DNA from: an uncultured Rhodospirillales bacterium
Lineage (GTDB): Bacteria > Pseudomonadota > Alphaproteobacteria > Acetobacterales > Acetobacteraceae
NCBI GenBank assembly: GCA_903904805.1
Contig: CAIVDX010000367.1
Span: 1-7,975, forward strand
DNA: 7,975 nt
Reading direction: 5' to 3'
Numbering within the stretch: the first letter of the stretch is position 1; each line of letters opens with the position of its first letter. Positions 1 through 6,743 of this stretch are shown in pieces. The position numbers were made by a program, and so were the translations under genes. The notes beneath the pieces were generated by a model that was not told the origin of the DNA, ran no database searches, and was given only the letters and a program-made list of their open reading frames with translations.

Positions 1-532
1 CGGCACCCTCGAATTCCTCTACCAGGACGGCCAGTTCGCGTTCATCGAAATGAACACCCGCCTGCAGGTCGAACACCCCGTCACCGAAATGGTCTGCGGC
101 GTCGATCTCGTGCGCGAACAGATCCGCATCGCATCCGGCCAACCCCTCGGCTACACCCAGGCCGACGTGCAGTTCTCCGGCCACGCCATCGAATGCCGCA
201 TCAACGCCGAAGACCCCGAAACCTTCGCCCCATCCCCCGGCCGCGTCACCGCCTTCCACGCCCCCGGCGGCCTCGGCGTGCGCGTCGATTCCGCCCTGTT
301 CGCCGGCTACATGGTGCCGCCCTATTACGACAGCATGATCGCCAAACTGATCGTCCACGCCCCCACCCGCCCCGAAGCGATCGCCCGCATGCGCCGCTGC
401 CTCGACGAGTTCGTCGTGCAGGGCGTGAAGACCACGCTGCCACTGCACCGCCGCATCATCGACAGCCCCGAGTTCCAGTCTGGTGACTATACCATTCACT
501 GGCTCGAACAGTTCGTCGGCCAGGCGCACTGA
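1..532 (+). CDS. accC: Acetyl-CoA carboxylase biotin carboxylase subunit, 3' part
   Basis: This is the C-terminal ~177 residues of biotin carboxylase, which carboxylates the biotin on AccB using ATP and bicarbonate, the first half-reaction of malonyl-CoA synthesis in the cytoplasm. The frame is open from base 2 and ends at TGA 530-532. The segment FIEMNTRLQVEHPVTEM carries the family's catalytic Glu, Asn and Arg and the Q-V-E bicarbonate-binding stretch. It is followed by GHAIECRINAEDP and FHAPGGLGVRVDS, whose Arg matches the conserved active-site Arg, and by VPPYYDSMIAKLI. The C-terminal ...IHWLEQFVG end matches the normal AccC end, so only the N-terminal ~270 residues are missing, cut by the window edge. 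accB would be expected just upstream (family knowledge, not visible). Codon use is strongly C-ending and the gene looks intact. Confidence 0.96.
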   Translation, partial: GTLEFLYQDGQFAFIEMNTRLQVEHPVTEMVCGVDLVREQIRIASGQPLGYTQADVQFSGHAIECRINAEDPETFAPSPGRVTAFHAPGGLGVRVDSALFAGYMVPPYYDSMIAKLIVHAPTRPEAIARMRRCLDEFVVQGVKTTLPLHRRIIDSPEFQSGDYTIHWLEQFVGQAH

Positions 533-787
533 TCGCTGCCTGAACCCCACCGCCCCGTTCACCCGCTTGCCGGTCCACCCGCCCGCAGGCTTCGCCTTGG
601 CCGGGCAGGGCTGCTGATCCTGACACACAGGGGCTGCCGCCTTCGCCGGCGCCGCCGCCGCCCGCGGTGCCTCCCCAGGCGGTGCCTCCCCAGGGGGTGC
701 CTCCGCAGGGGGTGCCGCGGCAGGGGGTGCCTCGGCAGCCTGGGCCGGCGGCGCGAGCAACGCCAGGATCAGCAAAATGCGCGTCAT
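533..787 (-). CDS. Possible small secreted Pro/Ala-rich protein, end undefined
   Basis: The ATG at 787-785 is preceded by a strong Shine-Dalgarno (GAAGGAG, complement of 794-800) at 6-base spacing. The translation opens MTRILLILALLAPPAQA, a convincing signal peptide. Pentapeptide repeats of the type (A/G)EAPP follow, encoded by the 15-bp repeats at 666-740. Next is a segment with two cysteines (VCQDQQPCPAKAKP). I do not recognise a family. The oddity is the end: this frame has no stop before accC and stays open antisense through accC to base 1. The coordinate 533 is only the edge of accC, not a real stop. A single-base shift into the neighbouring frame would stop at 559-561 and give a ~75-residue protein. 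It may therefore be a small periplasmic protein with a frameshift, a decayed gene, or a chance frame. The ribosome binding site plus signal peptide argue for a real start. Confidence 0.38.
666..740. repeat. Five tandem 15-bp repeats
   Basis: Five consecutive 15-base units start at 666, 681, 696, 711 and 726, each beginning GGTGC and followed by variants of CTCCCCAGGG. Units 1-3 differ by only one or two bases and units 4-5 are more diverged. Fifteen bases is five codons. On the - strand, in the frame of the ATG at 787, the units encode Glu-Ala-Pro-Pro pentapeptides, so the array preserves that reading frame. Arrays of this kind usually grow by replication slippage in coding sequence for extended, surface-exposed linkers. 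Confidence 0.85.
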
Positions 788-865
788 CTGCGGCTCCTTC
801 CAAACCGTGCAGACATGACGCCGATCCCCGGCGGGTCAAGGTCAGTGGGGAAGGGCAGGGCAAGC

Positions 866-900
866 GCGTTTTTTTTGAAAAAAAAGCAGCAATAATCTTT
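866..900. other. A/T-rich island with mirrored T and A tracts
   Basis: In otherwise GC-rich DNA, eight T (869-876), one G (877) and eight A (878-885) form a T8-G-A8 inverted repeat, followed by GCAGCAATAATCTTTTGG. No GC stem precedes the T tract, so it is not a canonical intrinsic terminator on either strand. A rigid A-tract could be a bent promoter-upstream element, a nucleoid-protein site, or part of a dispersed repeat. Apart from this island and the possible small ORF, nothing recognisable is seen between accC and base 1055. Confidence 0.5.
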
Positions 901-1055
901 TGGAAGTTTGGTGTGGCGCTGTGCCTGGCTGGGTGGTCCGCTCGCAGCCTGCCGAACGGGTAACGTCAGGTCTCCGGCCGCAACCCATGCGGCCTAACCC
1001 CCGCGCGCGCCGCCAAAACTATCATCCGCCGGCGATGTCCGCGGCGGGCAGTGCG

Positions 1056-1924
1056 CTAGCGGCGTGTCCACCGAATTCCATAGTAGCTATGGAACAAGTC
1101 CTCGTACGCGCCATCCACGGTGCCTTCCGCGTCATAGGCGGGACTGTCCCTCACTTTTTGACGACTGACGTCGAGATGAATGATGGATCGCGCCCAGTCA
1201 ATCCAGTCGATGGACAGCGGCGAGACGAGAAGCTTCTCGCCGGGCCACCAATTCGATGTGTGAACAACCAGAAACCGCACCTGCCACATGTTCGTATCGA
1301 TCAGGAAATCCTCCGCGTGACCAATGTCGCCGTCGCTGGCCTCGATGGACTCTCCGGTGATGTCGGACAGGCGATGCAACTCGGTGTCCGGGCTGGCACC
1401 ATCATGAGATGGGGCCGCCGTCACCCCGCTGCAGGCAGGGGCGGCCGCGATCAGCGCGGCCAGGCAGGGGCGGCCGCGATCAGCGCGGCCTGGCCGCCTT
1501 CCTGGTCGCCCCACAGGAACCGGTCGCGGCCATGGGCAAGACCGTAATGGCGGGACATCAGGGTCTCGGTTGCAGGTGAGAGCGGGGCAGCCGCATCAAC
1601 CTCGGGACAGGATTCGACCTGGCTCATGCTGAGATTGACCGGCATGTGATGCGCTTGCGGATCGGGCTGGCCCAGGGCGCCAACCGGCAGCAATGCCTGA
1701 CGGCCGGACAGCCAGCCGCCGGTGTCCACCACCAGCCAGCGGATGGTCCAATCCGACTGTTCATACATCATGCCGGCGACCGTGCCGAGTTCACCATCCG
1801 TCGCCTTGATCGGATAGCCAGTGAGTGCCGAGACCAGGCCGGCAACGCCGTGGTTGATCGTCAATCTCTGACCCTTCGGCGTCCGGCGATGCCGTTCGCA
1901 ACACTGACCGGACGCGGCCGGCAC
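1056..1924 (-). pseudogene. Two-domain PRC-barrel protein, frameshifted by a 29-bp duplication
   Basis: Two adjacent - strand reading frames encode consecutive PRC-barrel domains of one protein. The first (GTG 1924 to stop near 1451) has ALTGYPIKATDGELG, then WTIRWLVVDTGGWLSGRQ and the terminal SRHYG. The second (to TAG 1056-1058) has RLSDITGESIEASDGDIG, then WQVRFLVVHTSNWWPGEK, DSPAYD and the terminal SYYG. PRC-barrels are small beta-barrels found in photosynthetic reaction-centre subunit H, RimM and many uncharacterised stress-related proteins; tandem PRC proteins of about this length are common in alphaproteobacteria. The frames are joined across a perfect 29-bp tandem duplication at 1432-1490. 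Deleting one copy gives a single 279-residue ORF running through ALIAAAPACSGVTAAP into domain 2. As sequenced, translation stops just after the first repeat copy and domain 2 is lost. A TTG at 1864 with GAAGGG upstream is an alternative start. The gene is divergent from the AI-2E gene. Confidence 0.88.
1432..1490. repeat. Perfect 29-bp tandem duplication within the PRC-barrel gene
   Basis: Bases 1432-1460 and 1461-1489 are identical; the match extends one more base to 1490. The period of 29 is not a multiple of three, so the second copy changes the frame. Each unit holds a perfect inverted repeat, GGCCGCG-ATCAG-CGCGGCC (first at 1443-1461), which could form a hairpin and favour polymerase slippage. 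There are no mismatches between copies, consistent with a recent duplication. Confidence 0.95.
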
Positions 1925-2079
1925 GAAACGCCCGGATACTGCTCAGCGAGCCGGATTGGGTAGTTTCCGATTCTGCAAAGCCCGATGTGGTGCGCGCAGT
2001 GTCCGCCGGGGCAGCCAGGGCATTTCGGCGGCCCTGCGATCACCCGCCCAGTTCGCCGCGGCCACGCGAGGCGTTTGCA

Positions 2080-3233
2080 ATGCCGATATCGAAGCTCGGC
2101 CACACAACCGATCAACCGGTGCCAGGCGGCATGTCGCTGGCCATCTTCGCCGGGCGACTGCTCGTGACCCTCATCGTCGCCGCGCTCGCCGTGGCGCTGT
2201 GGCAGTTGACCGACATCCTGGTTCTGCTGTTCGGCGCGGTGCTGCTCAGCATCGGGCTGTGCGCGGCGGCCCGGCTGATGGCGCTTCACACCGGCATTCG
2301 TCGCGGCATCGCGCTCGCATGTGTTGTCCTGCTGGTGCTGTGTGTGTTGTCCTGCTGGTGCTGTGTGCCGTCGCCGCGGCCTTGTGGGTCTTCGGCTCCA
2401 CCATCGCTGGCCAGATGGACGACGTGATGCAGTCCGCCCCCGCCGGCTTCAGGCTGGTGATGGCCTGGATGACCGACACTCCCTACGGGCGTCAGCTGCT
2501 CGATCAGGTGCGCGGCGCCAACATGATGGGGGCCACCGGCTGGGCGACATCGATGGTCACCTCCCTGGGTGGCCTGGTGAGCACCGGTCTGGCCTATACC
2601 GTCATCGCCCTGTTCGTCGCGATCTATCTCGCCGCCCAGCCCGAACGCTACCGTCATCTCTGCCTGCGCCTGGTGCCGCCGCCCCAGCGTGCCACCGCCG
2701 AGGGCCTGTTCGGGATGATCGGTTCGGTGCTGCAGCGCTGGCTGGTCGGGCAGATGGTGGTGATGCTGACGATCGGCGTGCTCAGCGGGCTTGGCCTGTG
2801 GCTGCTGGGCATCGAGGCGGCCTTCGCGCTGGGGCTGATGGGCGGGCTGCTTTGTTTCATTCCCTTCGTCGGCGCGATCCTGGCCGCGGTGCCCGCCACC
2901 CTGGTGGCGATGACGCAGGGACCGGTCTACGCGGTCTCCGTTGTCGGCATGTACATCGCCGTGCATGTCATCGAGGGCAATGTCATCACCCCGATGGTGC
3001 AGGCCGAGGCGACAGCGTTTCCGCCGGTGCTGGCCATCCTGTGCACGGTCGCCTTCAGCGTCTTGATGGGACCGTTGGGCGTGCTGCTGGCGGCACCGCT
3101 CACCCTCGTTCTGCTCGCACTGGTCGAAGTGCTCTATGTGCAGCATGGCCTCGGCGAGGCGCCTGAGCGGCCGACGCATGCGGGCGGCGCGCCGGCAGCA
3201 TCTGCCGGGCAAACCGATGGCGGCGAGTTTCGC
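2080..3233 (+). pseudogene. AI-2E family (PerM-like) membrane protein, frameshifted by a 23-bp duplication
   Basis: The likely start is ATG 2080; ATG 2131 is an alternative with AGGCGGC upstream. The first ~80 codons give two hydrophobic helices (LLVTLIVAALAVALWQLTD, ILVLLFGAVLLSIGL). At 2320-2367 a perfect 23-bp tandem duplication shifts the frame, and the rest continues in another frame: CAVAAALWVFG, several membrane helices, the GLLCFIPFVGAILAAVPATLV segment and HVIEGNVITPMVQ. These are hallmarks of the AI-2E family, which is named for autoinducer-2 export; other members have been assigned roles such as ion antiport. Removing one copy gives ~377 residues, normal for the family, with ~8 helices. 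As sequenced, the N-terminal frame runs to ~2427 and stops. The C-terminal frame has no stop before the ATPase, so 3233 marks the ATPase start, not a terminus. The homologous region ends near 3160. Confidence 0.85.
2320..2367. repeat. Perfect 23-bp tandem duplication within the AI-2E gene
   Basis: Bases 2320-2342 and 2343-2365 are identical; the match extends two more bases to 2367. The unit begins TGTGTTGTCCTGCTGGTG. Twenty-three is not a multiple of three, so the duplication changes the frame. With one copy removed the translation reads ALACVVLLVLCAVAAALW, a continuous membrane helix, exactly as expected for an AI-2E protein. Confidence 0.95.
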
Positions 3234-5822
3234 ATGCATCAGACACGCACGGACGCAACCACCCGGCAGGGCCTGACAGCAGCGGACGCGGCGGCGCGGC
3301 TCGCCCAGGACGGCCGCAACGACCTGCCGCAGGAACGCCAGCGCGGGGTGGCGCGCATCGTGCTGGACGCGCTGCGCGAACCGATGCTGCAATTGTTGCT
3401 CGGCGCCGGCGTCATCTATCTCGCCATCGGCGATCCGGGCGGCGCGCTTGTTCTGCTCGCCTTCGCAAACCTCAATGTGGGCCTCGTCGTCGTCCAGGAA
3501 AGCCGCACCGAGCGCGCGCTCGCCGCGTTGAAGGATCTGACGAGCCCGAGCGCGATCGTGATCCGCGACGGCGCCCGCCAGCGCATCGCGGGCAGCGACG
3601 TGGTCGCCGGTGACATCATCGCGCTGGACGAGGGCGACCGGGTCCCGGCCGATGCGCATCTTCTGCAGAGCACCGATCTGGAGGCCGACGAGTCGCTGCT
3701 GACCGGCGAATCCCTCGCGGTTCGCAAAGATGCAGTCGCGAGCGCGGATCGGACGGTGCCCGCCGATCCGCGACCGGGTGGGGATGGCACCGCCCTGGTC
3801 TGGTCGGGCAGCCTGATCGTGCGCGGTGCCGGCCTCGCGCGCGTGCTGGCCACCGGCGCGCGCACCCAGATCGGCCGCATCGGCAGCTCGCTGGGCGCGG
3901 TCGAGAGCGCGCCGACGCCCCTGCAGATCCAGACCCGCCGGCTGGTGAGGATATTCGCCATCCTGGGCATCGGATCATCGGTCGCGCTCGCGCTGGTCTA
4001 TGGCCTGACGCGCGGCACCTGGGTGGAGGGCATCCTGGCCGGAATCACCCTGGCAATGGCCACCCTGCCGGAGGAATTCCCGCTGGTCCTCACCGTGTTT
4101 CTGGTGCTCGGCGCCTGGCGGCTGTCGCAACGCAAGGTCCTCTCGCGGCGCTCGGCGGCGATCGAGGCACTCGGCGCGGTGACCGTGCTCTGCACCGACA
4201 AGACCGGCACGCTGACGCAGAACCGGATGAGCGTCGCCGCCCTCGTCGCGGATGGCACGCCCTGGGAGGCGACGCAGGCCACCGGCTCGGACCTGCCGGA
4301 CCATCTTCACGACCTGGTCGAATACGCCATCCTGGCCAGCCGGCCTGACCCGTTCGACCCGATGGAACGGGCATTCGCCGATCTCGGCACGCGCTGCCTG
4401 GCACAGTCCGGGCACCTGCATGCCGATTGGGAACTGGTGCATGGCTATCCGTTGCAGCCCTCTCTGCTGGCGATGTCGCAGGTCTGGCAGGCCCCACATC
4501 GCGCCGGATTGGTGGTCGCGGCGAAGGGCGCGCCGGAGGCGATCATCGATCTCTGCCATCATCCCGCCGAGCGGATCGCGACGCTGCGCACGCGCGTCGC
4601 CGCGCTGGCCGCCCAGGGCCTGCGCGTCCTGGCGGTCGCCCGCGCGGAGATCGCAACTCACATATGGCCGGCCACCCAGCATGGTCTCGCCTTCAGCTTC
4701 GTCGGCCTGATCGGCCTTGCGGACCCGCTGCGCCCGGAGGTTCCGGCTGCCGTCGCCGCCTGCATCAGCGGCGGCATCCGGGTGGTGATGATCACCGGCG
4801 ATCATCCGGCAACCGCGCTGGCGATCGCCCGGCAGGCCGGCATCGTCGGCGATGACGTGTTGACCGGCGCCGAAATGGCCGACCTGGACGATGCCGGCTT
4901 TCAGGCCCGTCTGGCGCACACCAACCTGTTTGCCCGCATCATGCCCGAGCAGAAGCTGCGCCTGGTACAGGCCTTCGCCGCCGCGGGGCAGATCGTCGCG
5001 ATGACCGGCGACGGGGTGAACGACGCGCCCTCGCTCAAGGCCGCCCATATCGGCGTGGCGATGGGCGGGCGCGGCACCGATGTGGCGCGCGAGGCGGCAT
5101 CCCTGGTGCTGCTGGATGACAATTTCGCCTCGCTGGCCACCGCGGTGCGGCTGGGTCGGCGCATCGACGACAATCTGCGCAAGGCGATGGGCTACATCCT
5201 GGCGGTCCATGTGCCGATCGCCGGCATGTCGCTGCTGCCGGTGCTGGTCGGCTGGCCGATGGTCCTCGGACCGATCCATGTGGTGTTCCTGGAACTGGTG
5301 ATCGATCCGGTCTCCTCGATCGTGTTCGAGGCCGAGCCGGAGGAGGCGGACATCATGGCGCGTCCGCCGCGCAAGCCTGACGCACCTTTGTTCGACACCG
5401 CGCTGATGCTGCACGGGCTGCTCCAGGGTGGCGTGGTGATGATTGCGGCGCTGGGCGTGTTCAAACTTGGCATCGGCGACCTGCATGGCGAGCAGGTCGC
5501 GCGCTGCATGGCGTTCGTCACGCTGGTGCTCGGCAATCTCGGCCTGGTGCTGACCAACCGCTCGCTGAAGACCAGCGCCTTTGTTGCGCTGACACGGCCA
5601 AACCGCGCGCTCGGGATCGTCGTCGTGGTGACATTGACCGCCCTGGCGCTCGCGCTGTGGGTGCCTTGGCTGCGCGGCCTGTTCGGCTTCGCCCCCCTCG
5701 CCTGGCCCCGGCTGGGCGAGGCGGCCGCGGCGGCGTTGGGCTGCATCGTGGTGAACGATCTGATCGGTGTCGTCTGGCGCAGCTGTCCCGCACGGCGGTC
5801 GCCGCCGCCGGCCCGCGCATGA
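3234..5822 (+). CDS. Cation-translocating P-type ATPase
   Basis: This is a full-length 862-residue P-type ATPase of the inner membrane, pumping a cation with ATP through a phospho-aspartate cycle. Numbering from ATG 3234: actuator TGES at 157-160; M4 motif PEEFP at 279-283; phosphorylation site DKTGTLT with Asp322; nucleotide-domain KGAPE at 431-435; TGDHPATA at 521-528; hinge TGDGVND at 591-597; M6 VIDPVSSIVFEAEPEEAD near 680-705. I count ten membrane helices (two near 45-85, two near 240-300, six from ~650 to 848), a P2-like layout. The M4 PEEFP and M6 FEAEPEE signatures match a bacterial group often annotated only as cation-transporting ATPase; the ion is not determined. All catalytic motifs are intact. 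The upstream AI-2E frame is continuous with this one, so it could be translated as a fusion. ATG 3234 fits where homologous sequence begins, but its ribosome binding site is weak. Confidence 0.93.
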   Translation: MHQTRTDATTRQGLTAADAAARLAQDGRNDLPQERQRGVARIVLDALREPMLQLLLGAGVIYLAIGDPGGALVLLAFANLNVGLVVVQESRTERALAALKDLTSPSAIVIRDGARQRIAGSDVVAGDIIALDEGDRVPADAHLLQSTDLEADESLLTGESLAVRKDAVASADRTVPADPRPGGDGTALVWSGSLIVRGAGLARVLATGARTQIGRIGSSLGAVESAPTPLQIQTRRLVRIFAILGIGSSVALALVYGLTRGTWVEGILAGITLAMATLPEEFPLVLTVFLVLGAWRLSQRKVLSRRSAAIEALGAVTVLCTDKTGTLTQNRMSVAALVADGTPWEATQATGSDLPDHLHDLVEYAILASRPDPFDPMERAFADLGTRCLAQSGHLHADWELVHGYPLQPSLLAMSQVWQAPHRAGLVVAAKGAPEAIIDLCHHPAERIATLRTRVAALAAQGLRVLAVARAEIATHIWPATQHGLAFSFVGLIGLADPLRPEVPAAVAACISGGIRVVMITGDHPATALAIARQAGIVGDDVLTGAEMADLDDAGFQARLAHTNLFARIMPEQKLRLVQAFAAAGQIVAMTGDGVNDAPSLKAAHIGVAMGGRGTDVAREAASLVLLDDNFASLATAVRLGRRIDDNLRKAMGYILAVHVPIAGMSLLPVLVGWPMVLGPIHVVFLELVIDPVSSIVFEAEPEEADIMARPPRKPDAPLFDTALMLHGLLQGGVVMIAALGVFKLGIGDLHGEQVARCMAFVTLVLGNLGLVLTNRSLKTSAFVALTRPNRALGIVVVVTLTALALALWVPWLRGLFGFAPLAWPRLGEAAAAALGCIVVNDLIGVVWRSCPARRSPPPARA

Positions 5823-5911
5823 GCACGATCCCGCACCGCCCGCATCGGGCCGCCTGCGGGCAAGGCCGTATCGCGCCGGACGTCGTCGCGACCCGCACCA
5901 CATCTCCAACC

Positions 5912-5916
5912 AAGGA
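5912..5916 (+). promoter_or_regulatory. Ribosome binding site of the DUF4142 gene
   Basis: AAGGA lies 9 bases before ATG 5926. It decides the start: the same frame is open upstream from 5767, but that part overlaps the ATPase end and has no signal peptide, whereas ATG 5926 begins a clean one. Confidence 0.7.
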
Positions 5917-5925
5917 CCAACTCCC

Positions 5926-6531
5926 ATGCTGAGACGATCACTGGTCGCACTGCTGCTGATGCTGGCGGCTCCCAACGCGATGGCGGGCCCCTTCGACGAT
6001 CTGTTCGTGCGCTATGAGGCGCAGGGCAGCCTGTATGAGCTCGCATTCGCCCGCCTCGGCGTGGTGCGCGCCACGCGCCCGGACCTGCGCGCCTACGCGG
6101 CCACCCTGATCAATGACCACGAGGCCTATGGCGCCGCGTTGCGCGATCTCGCGGTGTCGGAGGGAATCGCCGTGCCGTCGGGCCTCGCGGCGAGTGACCA
6201 GGCGCGGCTTGACCGCCTGGCCCACACGCGCCCGGCCGGATTTGATCGGGCCTTTCTGCGCGAGGCACGGCGCATCAACAGCAAGGACATGCGCGCGCTG
6301 CGCCGTCAGGCTGCCCGCGAGGTGAACCCGCAGCTGCGCGGCTTCGTCGATCGCTCGCTGGCAATGGACGCGAGGCACGATGCCGCCGCCCGCGCGCTGA
6401 GCGAGCACCTGGTGGCGGGCAAGGCGCCGGTCCTCCATCCACCGCGCACCGGCGACGCGATGGCGCTGACCCCACCGCCCAGCGCCAGCTCCATGGCCGT
6501 GATCGCGCCGCCGCCAGCACCGGCGGAGTAG
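5926..6531 (+). CDS. Secreted DUF4142 (ferritin-like fold) protein
   Basis: The protein is 201 residues. It opens with signal peptide MLRRSLVALLLMLAAPNAMA, probably cleaved before GPFDD, so it is exported to the periplasm. The body (about 24-160) follows the DUF4142 pattern: FVRYEAQGSLYELAFARLG, then LINDHEAYGAALRDLA, then FDRAFLREARRI, and PQLRGFVDRSLAMDARHDAA. The family is predicted to be helical and ferritin-like; its biochemical role is not established. The usual second Asp-His pair in the third helix is replaced here (RINSKDM), so a metal site of the family type may be altered. The tail from ~165 is Pro/Ala-rich and probably disordered. It sits 103 bases after the ATPase on the same strand, compatible with co-transcription but with its own ribosome binding site. 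Confidence 0.85.
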   Translation: MLRRSLVALLLMLAAPNAMAGPFDDLFVRYEAQGSLYELAFARLGVVRATRPDLRAYAATLINDHEAYGAALRDLAVSEGIAVPSGLAASDQARLDRLAHTRPAGFDRAFLREARRINSKDMRALRRQAAREVNPQLRGFVDRSLAMDARHDAAARALSEHLVAGKAPVLHPPRTGDAMALTPPPSASSMAVIAPPPAPAE

Positions 6532-6645
6532 TGCCGTACACCGCCGAGACCGCACGCGGACAGCGCCTGGACAGCACCGCCCGCGCGCCGTTCGGCCCGT
6601 GGCTCGCTCTGGCGATCTGGCTGTTCAGATAGCGGCACTAATGCC

Positions 6646-6680
6646 AGCCGACAGCCGACAGCCGACAGCCGAGAGCCGAT
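6646..6680. repeat. Five tandem 7-bp repeats
   Basis: Three perfect AGCCGAC units (6646-6666) are followed by AGCCGAG and AGCCGAT (6667-6680). The run lies in the short gap between the convergent DUF4142 and phaB genes. No coding role is seen; it is a simple slippage repeat. Confidence 0.85.
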
Positions 6681-6691
6681 GGGCGGCCACG

Positions 6692-6705
6692 GCCGATCGA
6701 TCGGC
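6692..6705. other. Perfect 14-bp palindrome
   Basis: GCCGATCGATCGGC is self-complementary without a gap. It lies between the 7-bp repeat and the phaB 3' hairpin. It could be a dimeric protein site or chance in GC-rich DNA; nothing in the sequence decides. Confidence 0.4.
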
Positions 6706-6712
6706 GGGATGA

Positions 6713-6737
6713 AGGCCAGGGGCACAGCCCCTGGCCT
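6713..6737 (-). terminator. Hairpin just downstream of phaB
   Basis: The arms AGGCCAGGGG and CCCCTGGCCT form a perfect 10-bp stem around CACAG, starting 6 bases after the phaB stop codon. In the phaB direction the following bases (TCATCCC) are not a T tract. It is therefore better read as a 3'-end stabilising hairpin or a weak terminator, usable by either convergent gene. Confidence 0.55.
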
Positions 6738-6743
6738 GGAGCC

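Noticed and set aside
1076..1094. Inverted repeat TTCCATAG-TAG-CTATGGAA, looks like a terminator
   Set aside because: It lies inside the PRC-barrel gene and encodes the conserved terminal SYYG region; no T tract follows in either direction.
900..1547. + strand open frame across the PRC-barrel gene
   Set aside because: It has no recognisable domain or ribosome binding site and lies antisense to clear PRC-barrel coding sequence.
1956..2319. N-terminal ~120 residues of the long + frame that begins at 1956 and runs to 5822
   Set aside because: They are Arg/Ala-rich with no membrane character. The true AI-2E N-terminus is in the other frame (from 2080), and the long frame exists only because of the 23-bp duplication.
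3975..5975. 666-codon open frame antisense to the ATPase, and a similar one at 2286-3659
   Set aside because: Their translations are Gln/His/Arg-rich low-complexity shadows of a high-GC gene. The opposite strand carries all conserved ATPase and AI-2E motifs.
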